Origin: Candidatus Omnitrophota bacterium
Lineage (GTDB): Bacteria; Omnitrophota; Omnitrophia; Omnitrophales; Danuiimicrobiaceae
Length of the DNA: 13,019 bases
Assembly: GCA_016206815.1 (NCBI GenBank)
Contig: JACQQT010000018.1
Coordinates: 1-13,019 of the forward strand
Direction: 5' to 3'
This document shows positions 7,389-13,019 of this stretch, piece by piece; the first letter of the stretch is position 1, and every line of letters starts with the position of its first letter. The position numbers were made by a program, and so were the translations under genes. The notes beneath the pieces are model-generated. The model saw nothing but the letters and a program-made list of their open reading frames with translations, was not told the origin of the DNA and ran no database searches.

Positions 7389-7834
7389 GCCAAACGTTCC
7401 AGTGTTTGTACCGCCTTGTGCACCGTCTCGCGTTCACCCGGATATTCTATCTGCTTGAGCGCCCCCTGGATCGGAAACCAACGGGCATCCTCGACTTCAT
7501 CGTCATGGTCCTGCAAATTTCCATGAACGTAGGATGCGAGAAAAAAATGGACGGTTTTCGAGATGCGCTTTTTACTTTCCGAATCAAAAAATGAATACTG
7601 AATCACATTCAGGGGGGACAAAATGGAACCTGAAATTCCGGTTTCTTCTTTGATTTCTCTGAGCGCTGCCTGATCCAATGCTTCATTTTTTTCAACGTGC
7701 CCTTTCGGCAAACACCAAACCATGCGGTTTTCTCTTCGCCGCGCGATCAAGCAAACTTGAACTTCGGAATTCAGCTTCTTAAAAACCACCCCGCCCGCTG
7801 AAACCTGCTGAGCAGAACGAATCCCTTTCTCCAC
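7385..7834 (-). CDS. NUDIX hydrolase
   Basis: 149-aa hydrolase of nucleoside-diphosphate-linked substrates. The NUDIX box is complete: Gly45, Glu51 and the core REIKEETGI (Arg59, Glu60, Glu63, Glu64), preceded by VSAGGVVF and WCLPKGHVE. Sequence around the box resembles MutT/Ap4A-hydrolase-like members, but the substrate is not determined. The start is GTG at 7834 with GGGA about nine bases ahead; an in-frame stop just upstream (7850-7852) rules out a longer protein. It overlaps plsC by 4 bases and follows the peptidoglycan-binding gene by 20 bases in the same operon. Confidence 0.9.
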   Translation of the reverse strand: MEKGIRSAQQVSAGGVVFKKLNSEVQVCLIARRRENRMVWCLPKGHVEKNEALDQAALREIKEETGISGSILSPLNVIQYSFFDSESKKRISKTVHFFLASYVHGNLQDHDDEVEDARWFPIQGALKQIEYPGERETVHKAVQTLERLA

Positions 7835-7854
7835 GAAAATTGATCCCGGTTAAC

Positions 7855-8310
7855 TCAGGCCACTAATTTCTGCTTCAAATCACTATTTTCGTCGCTGGGT
7901 TCAGTATCGTAATAATCATCATAATCAAAGTCATCATCAGAAGACGAGACAGAAGACGGCTCAAGAGACGATGGAGCTGTACTCTGCTCCAAATCCATGT
8001 CTTTCGCTTCTGCTAAATACGACTTCAGCTTCTCCCACGTCTGAGCGCCGCAAACCCCGTCCGCTTTTACGCCATTCTTCTCTTGAAATGCGCGGATCGC
8101 CTGGCGGGTTTTTCGGCCGATGATTCCGTCAACAGGCCCTTGATAATCACCGGCCTCCGTCAAAGCTTTTTGAACTTCAACCGGACTCACCCCCAATTCC
8201 GCCAACACTTCCGCCTGGCTCCTCGCAAATGCGGTAGAAATGCCCATGCTGACGAAAACAAACAACCCAAAAACAAAATAATTTGTGATTCGAATGAACT
8301 TCTGATTCAC
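7855..8310 (-). CDS. Secreted peptidoglycan-binding domain protein with acidic tail
   Basis: 151-aa protein predicted to be exported. Residues 1-29 form a signal peptide (basic start, hydrophobic core, STAFA before Arg30). Residues 44-96 form a PG_binding_1-type domain: VQKALTEAGDYQGPVDGIIG, RKTRQAIRAFQEKNG, then DGVCGAQTWEKL. Residues 104-146 are a Ser/Asp/Glu-rich acidic tail containing an Asp/Tyr cluster, probably disordered. No catalytic domain is attached, so it likely binds the cell wall rather than cutting it. The start is GTG at 8310, whose GTGA overlaps the stop of the preceding gene. The role in the cell is unknown. Confidence 0.85.
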   Translation of the reverse strand: MNQKFIRITNYFVFGLFVFVSMGISTAFARSQAEVLAELGVSPVEVQKALTEAGDYQGPVDGIIGRKTRQAIRAFQEKNGVKADGVCGAQTWEKLKSYLAEAKDMDLEQSTAPSSLEPSSVSSSDDDFDYDDYYDTEPSDENSDLKQKLVA

Positions 8311-8612
8311 ATCCGCCCCCTTTTTTTCTCGTTGAGCTCCCAGTATTTCGTATAGCTAATCAGTTGATAAAGTGAACGATTCACTGCGTTTGCAAAACCC
8401 GCGAAACCTTTGCGCCACTGGCCTTCTTTCACGTACGACCCCAAAAATGCCGCAGCCGTTCGCCAGAACACACCCCACAGACTCACTTTTCGATTGGTTT
8501 GGAACCATTGCTCGGCCTCAAGCGTCGTCTGAGCATTCATCTGCCTGATTTTTTCAGAAAAAACCAGCTCTTTTTTCACTGTCTCCGGTTGAATCTGGTC
8601 TGTTGACGTCAT
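8307..8612 (-). CDS. Stand-alone C-terminal tail of a family 2 glycosyltransferase (no catalytic domain)
   Basis: 101-aa protein. Residues 22-93 resemble the membrane-associated tail that follows the catalytic domain in many GT2 glycosyltransferases of the lipopolysaccharide-core (WaaE/KdtX-like) type: TTLEAEQWF, KVSLWGVFWR, GSYVKEGQWRKGFAGFANAV, then YTKYWEL. No GT-A domain or DXD motif is encoded upstream, where the aldo/keto reductase gene ends 13 bases away. The ATG at 8612 has a good ribosome site (AAGGA, 6 bases ahead) and its stop overlaps the next gene's GTG, so it is translated as a separate small gene. It may be a remnant of a lost glycosyltransferase or a helper protein. The family match is by eye and moderate. 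Confidence 0.6.
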   Translation of the reverse strand: MTSTDQIQPETVKKELVFSEKIRQMNAQTTLEAEQWFQTNRKVSLWGVFWRTAAAFLGSYVKEGQWRKGFAGFANAVNRSLYQLISYTKYWELNEKKRGRM

Positions 8613-8625
8613 TAATTTCCTTCTG

Positions 8626-9591
8626 TCAATTGCGATAAAAACCCGCTTGAAACAGTTCGTTTTCCCGGTAAACCTTTTGAATCTGACGGATATCTTCTTG
8701 GGTTAATTGTGGTGCCCGGACTGCTTTTAAATGGTCCTCGACATGTGAAACGGTTTTCATGCCGGGAATCACGACTGAAACTGTCTTTTCGTGAAGCACA
8801 AATTCAATCGCTGCTTGCTTAAGAGGAACGCGGTTCACATCAAACGCTTGTTTCATTCGTTCAATTTTTTCAAGGTCATTCAAAAGCTGTTCGCGCGTCC
8901 AACGATTGCGGTGGTCATCTTTCCGAAATTTGCTTTCCGGTGAGTATTTTCCGGTCAAGAGCCCGCAGTAAAGCGGCTCGCGCACGACCAACCCAATTTC
9001 ATGCTCCCGGCAAAACGGCATCAATTCTGCCCGAATTCTTTGATCCAGCATGCTGTAGATGGCTTGAATGGAAGCCGACGTCCCATTTTGAATCACAGCT
9101 TGGCCTTCGCGCGCCAGATAAATCGAAACGCCCCAATAGCGGATTTTGCCCGCCTGCTCAAGCTGGGCCAGCGTTTTAAAAACACTGCCTTCCTCAATCA
9201 TCTCCAGTTTTGGATTATGCAGCTGATAAAGATCGATGTGATCGGTGCCGAGCCGCTTTAAAGACTGTTCGCAGGCAAACAAGACATAATCGGCGTCAAA
9301 ATTTTTCCTGTTTCCCCCGTGATAAAAATCCCATCCGACTTTGGAAGCAATGATCACCTGGGATCGTTTTGAGCTCGGCTTAAAAACTTTTCCGACCAAT
9401 TCCTCACTATGGCCATGACCATACGTGTCGGCGGTATCAAAAAAGTTAATCCCTTCGTCAAAAGCAAACGAAAGCGCTCTTTCAGATTCCCGGTCATCCG
9501 TCGGCCCATAACTGGCTCCGCCGATGGCCCAACAGCCGAAACCAAGTTCTGAAACCTGAAGGCCTGTCTTGCCCAGCTTACGCTTTTTCAT
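8626..9591 (-). CDS. Aldo/keto reductase
   Basis: 321-aa NAD(P)H-dependent oxidoreductase of the AKR superfamily acting on carbonyl groups. The catalytic tetrad is present: Asp52 and Tyr57 in FFDTADTYGHGHSEE, Lys84 in IASKVGWD, His125 in LYQLHNP. The N-terminal RKLGKTGLQVSELGFGCWAIGG and the C-terminal VVIPGMKTVSHVEDHLKA are typical. There is no C-terminal ferredoxin domain, so it is the simple single-domain form. The specific substrate cannot be inferred. It begins 9 bases after the lacD stop with only a poor ribosome site, consistent with coupling to the aldolase gene. Confidence 0.92.
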   Translation of the reverse strand: MKKRKLGKTGLQVSELGFGCWAIGGASYGPTDDRESERALSFAFDEGINFFDTADTYGHGHSEELVGKVFKPSSKRSQVIIASKVGWDFYHGGNRKNFDADYVLFACEQSLKRLGTDHIDLYQLHNPKLEMIEEGSVFKTLAQLEQAGKIRYWGVSIYLAREGQAVIQNGTSASIQAIYSMLDQRIRAELMPFCREHEIGLVVREPLYCGLLTGKYSPESKFRKDDHRNRWTREQLLNDLEKIERMKQAFDVNRVPLKQAAIEFVLHEKTVSVVIPGMKTVSHVEDHLKAVRAPQLTQEDIRQIQKVYRENELFQAGFYRN

Positions 9592-9600
9592 ACGCCGTCG

Positions 9601-10638
9601 TTATGCACTCACCACTTGAATCTGGTCCCGCCCGCCAAACTTATCCCACCAGCCGCGGGCGCCGCGGTTGATGATTTGGTTTAGGGCCTGGATATTCTGA
9701 ACGCCGCGGTCTGAGAGCCACTTCTCAAGCGCTTTCGCGCCGTCTTTCCCATAAACCGGAATGCCTTCCTTCCAAGTGGCGCGGCCGCACAAAACGCCCG
9801 CCCAATTGGTGCCCGCCTCAATCGCAAGCTCAAGACTCTCGCGGAAAACATCATCATCCACACCGGCGCTTAAATAAATAAAAGGTTTTGTGGCAACGTC
9901 CGCGGCCTTGCGGAATAATTTCTTCGCCTCTTCGCGCGTATAAGCGACTTGACCTGTTTGGTTAGCTTTAGAACCTTCCACATACGCCATATTGACCGGA
10001 ATTTCGACCTTTAAGACATCCACGTGATACCCGGGTTTTGAAAATTCGCGCATACTTTCCGTCACGACGGCCGGTTTGCGCTTGGCGTATTCGATCCCCT
10101 TTTCATCGCCGCTTTTCGGATCGTATCCGACGAATTCCAGGAAAAAAGGAATGTCATGGGCCAAACATTCCGCACCGATCCGCTCTACCCAGGCATGTTT
10201 GTGATCGTTGATTTCCTTTTTCTCTTCCGGCGTGTAATAGAGCAAAATCTTAACGGCATCTGCCCCTTTGGCTTTGAGCCGGGCAACGGATTCTGTGTCC
10301 AACAAATCGGGCAGCCTTCCCGGTTTGTCTGCATCGTAACCGGTTTTCTCGTAGGCGAGCAAGACGCCTGCATTTTTAGCGCGGGCTTTGACCGCCGGCA
10401 AACCAAATTCCGGATCCAGTAAAATGGCGGTCGCATGAGGCGTCAGAACCTTTGAAACGGCAACTTTAAATTCTTCCATGTGCTGCTGCGTAATTTCTTT
10501 TGAGTCGACTCCTCTGGCTTTCGCAATTGATTTTTGGAGAGAACCCCGTTGATCCATTGCAGCCGCCGCAATGACTCCCTTCGAATTGGATAAAGCCGTC
10601 AATCCTTTGAATTTCCCTGCCGTCATCCTAATACTCAT
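9601..10638 (-). CDS. lacD: Tagatose/fructose 1,6-bisphosphate aldolase, LacD family (class I)
   Basis: 345-aa class I aldolase that splits a ketohexose 1,6-bisphosphate into dihydroxyacetone phosphate and glyceraldehyde 3-phosphate. Family motifs run the full length: AAAMDQRGSL, ILLDPEFGLPA, LLAYEKTGYD, ADAVKILLYY (Lys130), IPFFLEFVGYD (Glu168), VDVLKVEIPVN with the likely Schiff-base Lys210, IYLSAGVDDDVF and GVLCGRATWKEG. The ATG at 10638 has a strong AAGGAG site. No other galactose/tagatose-pathway gene is beside it, so it may serve as the general glycolytic aldolase here; that is an inference. It sits 26 bases after the radical SAM gene. Confidence 0.88.
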   Translation of the reverse strand: MSIRMTAGKFKGLTALSNSKGVIAAAAMDQRGSLQKSIAKARGVDSKEITQQHMEEFKVAVSKVLTPHATAILLDPEFGLPAVKARAKNAGVLLAYEKTGYDADKPGRLPDLLDTESVARLKAKGADAVKILLYYTPEEKKEINDHKHAWVERIGAECLAHDIPFFLEFVGYDPKSGDEKGIEYAKRKPAVVTESMREFSKPGYHVDVLKVEIPVNMAYVEGSKANQTGQVAYTREEAKKLFRKAADVATKPFIYLSAGVDDDVFRESLELAIEAGTNWAGVLCGRATWKEGIPVYGKDGAKALEKWLSDRGVQNIQALNQIINRGARGWWDKFGGRDQIQVVSA

Positions 10639-10664
10639 TTCAAACTCCTTCGCGTGGTGGTCGG

Positions 10665-11567
10665 TTAATCAAAAACTTCCGTACGAATATTCGTACGGCT
10701 CCGGCACAATCCGGCAATTTCCTCAAGTTTCATTTGAGAAACCGCCGTAATGTTTGAATCTGCCGGCGGGCGATCAATCGTATACACCTGAACGGACGCC
10801 GGCTTCGTATACCGAACGGCTTCAATCCACCGTTCGATTTGATCCGGCCGGGTATTATCGAAACTGCCTTGAACAAACAAACTCTGCAGCGTCACATCTT
10901 TTAAATTCTTCAATGCTTCCAGCGTCCGCTTCAAATCAAACCCGCCGGCTGGTCTGTTGATTTTCTCGATGGTTTCCGAATCTCCCGCATCCAACTTCAT
11001 ACAACGTTCATCTAAGCGTTCAAGCGCTTCTTTAATCTGCGGGCGGTGACATTGAGAAGAATCGGAGAGGATGCCCAGGGGAGCTTTTGGATAATAATCG
11101 TCACGCAACTCGATCAGCCCTTTCACCAAATCGGGAAATTCGGGGTAAAGAGTCGGTTCACCGTTTCCGGCGATGGTGATCACATCCACCGGAATTTGGT
11201 CCCGCTTCATTTTCCGAAACGAAGCCGTGATTTCATCCAAGAGAACGCCGAGCGGTTTTAATTTTTCATCTGTCTTCTTCGCAGAATTACCGGGCAGCGG
11301 AGTCAAAGTCCGCGGTGCCCTCATCCCCGATCGGGCTGAGGACTCCGCAGGCTTTGAATCGGTCGGATTCAAAGCCCGCGGTGTCCATCCATACTGACAA
11401 TACACGCAATCGAAATCACAAAATTTATACGTGACCGGGAGCGGATTAATTCCGAGGGAGTGGCCGAAACGACGCGAATGAATCGGTCCATAGACGGCAG
11501 CCTCCTGAAGCGGATATCCGTTGGTTCCCAACACGGGTAGTTTGATTTCCTGCGCTGACGTTTCCAT
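10665..11567 (-). CDS. Radical SAM protein (COG0731-like) with a repeat-encoded insertion after the cysteine cluster
   Basis: 300-aa radical SAM enzyme. The 4Fe-4S motif is CDFDCVYC (Cys50, Cys54, Cys57), preceded by VYGPIHSRRFGHSLGINPLP, typical of the COG0731 Fe-S oxidoreductase group; GNGEPT (136-141) is the SAM-binding GGE-like motif. The reaction is unknown. Residues 59-90, just after the last cluster cysteine, are encoded by three copies of a 28-bp repeat and are Pro/Ser/Arg-rich, unlike the rest. I chose the ATG at 11567, with GGA five bases ahead; a TTG at 11576 would add three residues. It lies downstream of trxA with a partial repeat between them and 26 bases before lacD, all on one strand. 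Confidence 0.85.
   Translation of the reverse strand: METSAQEIKLPVLGTNGYPLQEAAVYGPIHSRRFGHSLGINPLPVTYKFCDFDCVYCQYGWTPRALNPTDSKPAESSARSGMRAPRTLTPLPGNSAKKTDEKLKPLGVLLDEITASFRKMKRDQIPVDVITIAGNGEPTLYPEFPDLVKGLIELRDDYYPKAPLGILSDSSQCHRPQIKEALERLDERCMKLDAGDSETIEKINRPAGGFDLKRTLEALKNLKDVTLQSLFVQGSFDNTRPDQIERWIEAVRYTKPASVQVYTIDRPPADSNITAVSQMKLEEIAGLCRSRTNIRTEVFD
11300..11393. repeat. Three alternating copies of a 28-bp unit inside the radical SAM gene
   Basis: Unit A (11300-11327, plus), unit B (11333-11360, inverted) and unit C (11366-11393, plus) are about three-quarters identical in pairs and separated by exactly 5 bases each (CGATC and GGTCG). This gives perfect hairpin arms GGCTTTGAATC/GATTCAAAGCC (11350-11360 with 11366-11376), and GCGGAGTC/GACTCCGC (11297-11304 with 11341-11348). 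The frame stays open through all three units (residues 59-90). Orientation alternates, so this is not a CRISPR or a simple tandem repeat. Confidence 0.8.
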
Positions 11568-11580
11568 TTTTTCCAATGCC

Positions 11581-11607
11581 TGTCATCCCCGCGTACGCGC
11601 CGGTCGG
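11581..11607. repeat. Partial inverted copy of the 6083-6217 repeat
   Basis: These 27 bases match the reverse complement of the right end of the element at 6083-6217 at 24 of 27 positions, including the terminal TGTCAT and the CCGACCG heptamer (here CGGTCGG). The copy abuts the trxA stop codon (11609-11611) and lies between trxA and the radical SAM gene. Only one end is present, so it looks like a decayed or truncated element. Confidence 0.7.
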
Positions 11608-11608
11608 T

Positions 11609-11929
11609 TTATAGGGCTGAATCAATGATGCTCTTCAGTTTGTCTTCCGATTGAAACCCCACCATCTGATTCGCTATTTGACCGCCCTTAAAGACAATCA
11701 AGGTAGGAATGCTTTGAACGCCGTACTGCTGGGGGGTTTCGGAATTATCATCGACATTGATCTTGCCGACTTTTAATTTTCCGGAATACGCCTTGGCGAT
11801 TTTTTCCACCACCGGCGCAACCATCCGGCACGGACCGCACCACTCCGCCCAAAAATCAACGAGTACCGGGATTTTAGATTCTAAAACTTCGGACTTAAAA
11901 TTTTGATCGGTAAGCGTAACTTCAGCCAT
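11609..11929 (-). CDS. trxA: Thioredoxin
   Basis: 106-aa cytoplasmic thiol-disulfide reductant for ribonucleotide reductase, peroxiredoxins and others. The active site WCGPC (Cys31, Cys34) sits in VDFWAEWCGPCRMVAP, the cis-proline is Pro75 in QSIPTLIVF, and the buried Asp25 is present. Length and fold order fit a canonical single-domain thioredoxin with no signal peptide. The ATG at 11929 has a strong AAGGAG site 6 bases ahead. It is the first gene of the nine-gene minus-strand run and has its own promoter about 60 bases upstream. Confidence 0.95.
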   Translation of the reverse strand: MAEVTLTDQNFKSEVLESKIPVLVDFWAEWCGPCRMVAPVVEKIAKAYSGKLKVGKINVDDNSETPQQYGVQSIPTLIVFKGGQIANQMVGFQSEDKLKSIIDSAL

Positions 11930-11974
11930 AACTTAGCTCCTTTCGTGATTGCGCTGGACGGTTGGATCAATCCA

Positions 11975-12003
11975 TTGAAGATAAGAGAGAGATAATATAC
12001 AAT
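11975..12003 (+). promoter_or_regulatory. Sigma70-type promoter for the pterin synthase gene
   Basis: TTGAAG (11975-11980), a 17-base spacer and TACAAT (11998-12003) form a plausible promoter, with a start near 12010 and the ATG at 12031. Its -10 box overlaps that of the opposing trxA promoter by 2 bases, so the two may compete for polymerase. Confidence 0.5.
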
Positions 12004-12022
12004 ACGTCCTTTGATTTGTCTA
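11994..12022 (-). promoter_or_regulatory. Sigma70-type promoter for trxA and the downstream run
   Basis: On the minus strand a TAGACA box (12022-12017) is followed by a 17-base spacer and TATATT (11999-11994); each box has one mismatch to consensus. Transcription would start near 11987, leaving a leader of about 58 bases before the trxA ATG. This is by eye only. Confidence 0.55.
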
Positions 12023-12030
12023 GGAGAGCA

Positions 12031-12408
12031 ATGACCGAACAATTCATCATTCGGGTAGAAGCGCGATTTGAGGCGGCGCACAACTTGAGAAGCTACAAGG
12101 GGGCTCCGGAACCGCTCCACGGTCATTCTTGGAAAGTAGAGGCCAAGTTTAAATGCAACAAGTTAGATCATGAAGCGATTGGAATTGACTACGTTCACGC
12201 CGAAAAAACGCTCCGGGAACTTGCCTCACGTTTCGATCACAAATACATCAACGAAGTACCGCCCTTTGACAAATTGAATCCTACTTCCGAAAACATTGCG
12301 AAGTGGTTTTTTGATCAGCTCAACGTCCCCAAAATCAAACAAAATTCAGAGCTCATAGAAGTTTTGGTGTGGGAAGGGCCTGAAGCCTGTGTTTCTTATT
12401 CGAAATAG
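12031..12408 (+). CDS. 6-pyruvoyl-tetrahydropterin synthase family protein (QueD/PTPS-III-like), catalytic Cys absent
   Basis: 125-aa T-fold protein of COG0720. I chose the ATG at 12031 because AGGAG lies 4 bases ahead; the longer frame from 11962 would run through the promoter. The zinc ligands are His17 (AAHNL), His30 and His32 (LHGHSW). DHKYIN (Asp69, His70), NPTSENIA (84-90) and Glu115 in VWEGPEA match the family's catalytic and pterin-binding sites. In QueD a cysteine sits four residues before the first His of HGH; here that position is Pro26, and Glu27 gives the ExxHGH pattern of PTPS-III. PTPS-III enzymes make 6-hydroxymethyl-dihydropterin for folate synthesis in place of FolB. No queuosine or folate gene is nearby to decide between roles. 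The family is secure; the subtype is inferred. Confidence 0.85.
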   Translation: MTEQFIIRVEARFEAAHNLRSYKGAPEPLHGHSWKVEAKFKCNKLDHEAIGIDYVHAEKTLRELASRFDHKYINEVPPFDKLNPTSENIAKWFFDQLNVPKIKQNSELIEVLVWEGPEACVSYSK

Positions 12409-12482
12409 TTGAGGGGTCGAAGAAGCTTTTTAAGCGCTTTGCAATCATAAGCGGCACAAAAAACTATCCTTCTCCAAACGCT

Positions 12483-13019
12483 TTACACGAATTCGGCGAT
12501 CAGCTTTTCTCCCGCCTTTTTTGAAACGCCGAGGGAATGCCGGTAAAGAGGCTGCGCCAGCGTTTCTTCTTCGCTGGTTTCGTAACAAGGGCGCTCTTCG
12601 GCATAAAAGATTCCCGTGGCAATGTAGTCGGCTGCGGTCGCCTCCCGGAAAGCGGCCGCGATGTCGGAGGTGTCGTGGCCGTTTTGATTGATGTCTTTTA
12701 CGTTCTGCTTGTAAAACTCATGGGTGTTCACCTTGTTAAAGGTCACGCAGGGACTGAAGGTATCCACGAGCGCAAAACCCTGGTGCTGAATGGCCCGCCT
12801 GAGCACCTCGATCAATTGAGAAACATGACCGGTATAAACCCGAGCTACAAAACTCGAGCCCGAGCCCAAGGCCAGCGTGAGCGGATTGACCGGCAGTTCC
12901 GGATTGCCGAAAGGCGTGGACTTGGTTTTCATTTTTAGGGCGCTGGTCGGCGATGTTTGACCCGTCGTCAGACCATAAATGGCGTTATTCATCACCACAT
13001 AAGTCATATCCACGTTTCG
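12483..13019 (-). CDS. korB: 2-oxoacid:ferredoxin oxidoreductase beta subunit (KorB-like), partial
   Basis: C-terminal 178 residues of the thiamine-pyrophosphate subunit that oxidatively decarboxylates 2-oxoacids (2-oxoglutarate or pyruvate type) to acyl-CoA and reduces ferredoxin. The frame is open through the window end, so the N-terminus (about 100 residues, including the Fe-S cysteines) is missing. Seen: the end of the TPP site NNAIYGLTTGQTSPTS, then MKTKSTPFGNPELPVNP, GSSFVARVYTGHVSQL and FALVDTFSPCVTFN, all typical of KorB/OorB. The alpha subunit gene would be expected beyond the window's right edge. It converges on the pterin synthase gene across a 74-base gap with no clear terminator. 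The substrate is not determined. Confidence 0.88.
   Translation of the reverse strand, partial: RNVDMTYVVMNNAIYGLTTGQTSPTSALKMKTKSTPFGNPELPVNPLTLALGSGSSFVARVYTGHVSQLIEVLRRAIQHQGFALVDTFSPCVTFNKVNTHEFYKQNVKDINQNGHDTSDIAAAFREATAADYIATGIFYAEERPCYETSEEETLAQPLYRHSLGVSKKAGEKLIAEFV

Noticed and set aside
11300..11393. Possible CRISPR array
   Set aside because: The units alternate in orientation, the spacers are only 5 bases, and the whole block is an open coding frame.
11962..12030. N-terminal extension of the pterin synthase
   Set aside because: It would begin in the promoter, the family starts at about the chosen ATG, and the strong ribosome site sits directly before 12031.
12409..12482. Terminator between the pterin synthase gene and korB
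   Set aside because: Only short A/T runs and no convincing stem followed by T residues were found.
1..13019. A defence, secretion or biosynthetic system
   Set aside because: All recognised genes are ordinary metabolic, redox or envelope functions, and the unknown genes carry no signature of such systems.

Overview
The window is bacterial, densely coding DNA of roughly even base composition, with short intergenic gaps and start/stop overlaps. All genes but two lie on the minus strand. The organism cannot be named from this sequence. An archaeal-type phosphoglycerate mutase, a LacD-type aldolase and a 2-oxoacid:ferredoxin oxidoreductase beta subunit suggest an anaerobic or facultative bacterium. 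The many palindromic dispersed repeats, two of them inside genes, resemble those of little-cultivated candidate phyla; that is a low-confidence inference.

Layout. Positions 1-1488 (minus) hold the N-terminal two thirds of a DinB-type DNA polymerase IV, cut by the window edge, preceded by two small unrecognised genes. Positions 1539-4854 (minus) hold a three-gene run: cofactor-independent phosphoglycerate mutase (apgM), a class V aminotransferase-like protein, and a membrane-anchored metallophosphoesterase. A divergent gene at 4984-6045 (plus) encodes a secreted/membrane protein with a C-terminal zinc ribbon. A 135-bp palindromic repeat fills most of the gap after it.

Positions 6246-11929 (minus) are a compact nine-gene run, in transcription order: thioredoxin, radical SAM protein, LacD-type aldolase, aldo/keto reductase, a lone glycosyltransferase-2 C-terminal tail, a secreted peptidoglycan-binding protein, a NUDIX hydrolase, a PlsC-type acyltransferase and a small DUF2007-like membrane protein. 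A good sigma70-type promoter lies ahead of thioredoxin. Its -10 box overlaps that of a divergent promoter driving a 6-pyruvoyl-tetrahydropterin-synthase-family gene (12031-12408, plus). The window ends inside korB (minus), which converges on that gene.

The genes are mostly housekeeping: central carbon metabolism (apgM, lacD, korB), redox (trxA, aldo/keto reductase), envelope (plsC, peptidoglycan binding, glycosyltransferase tail), nucleotide clean-up and DNA damage tolerance. No defence system, prophage, transposase, CRISPR array or RNA gene was seen. The notable points are several distinct palindromic repeats, two translated in frame within enzymes (one just after a radical SAM cysteine cluster), a pterin synthase homologue without the catalytic cysteine, and the stand-alone glycosyltransferase tail.
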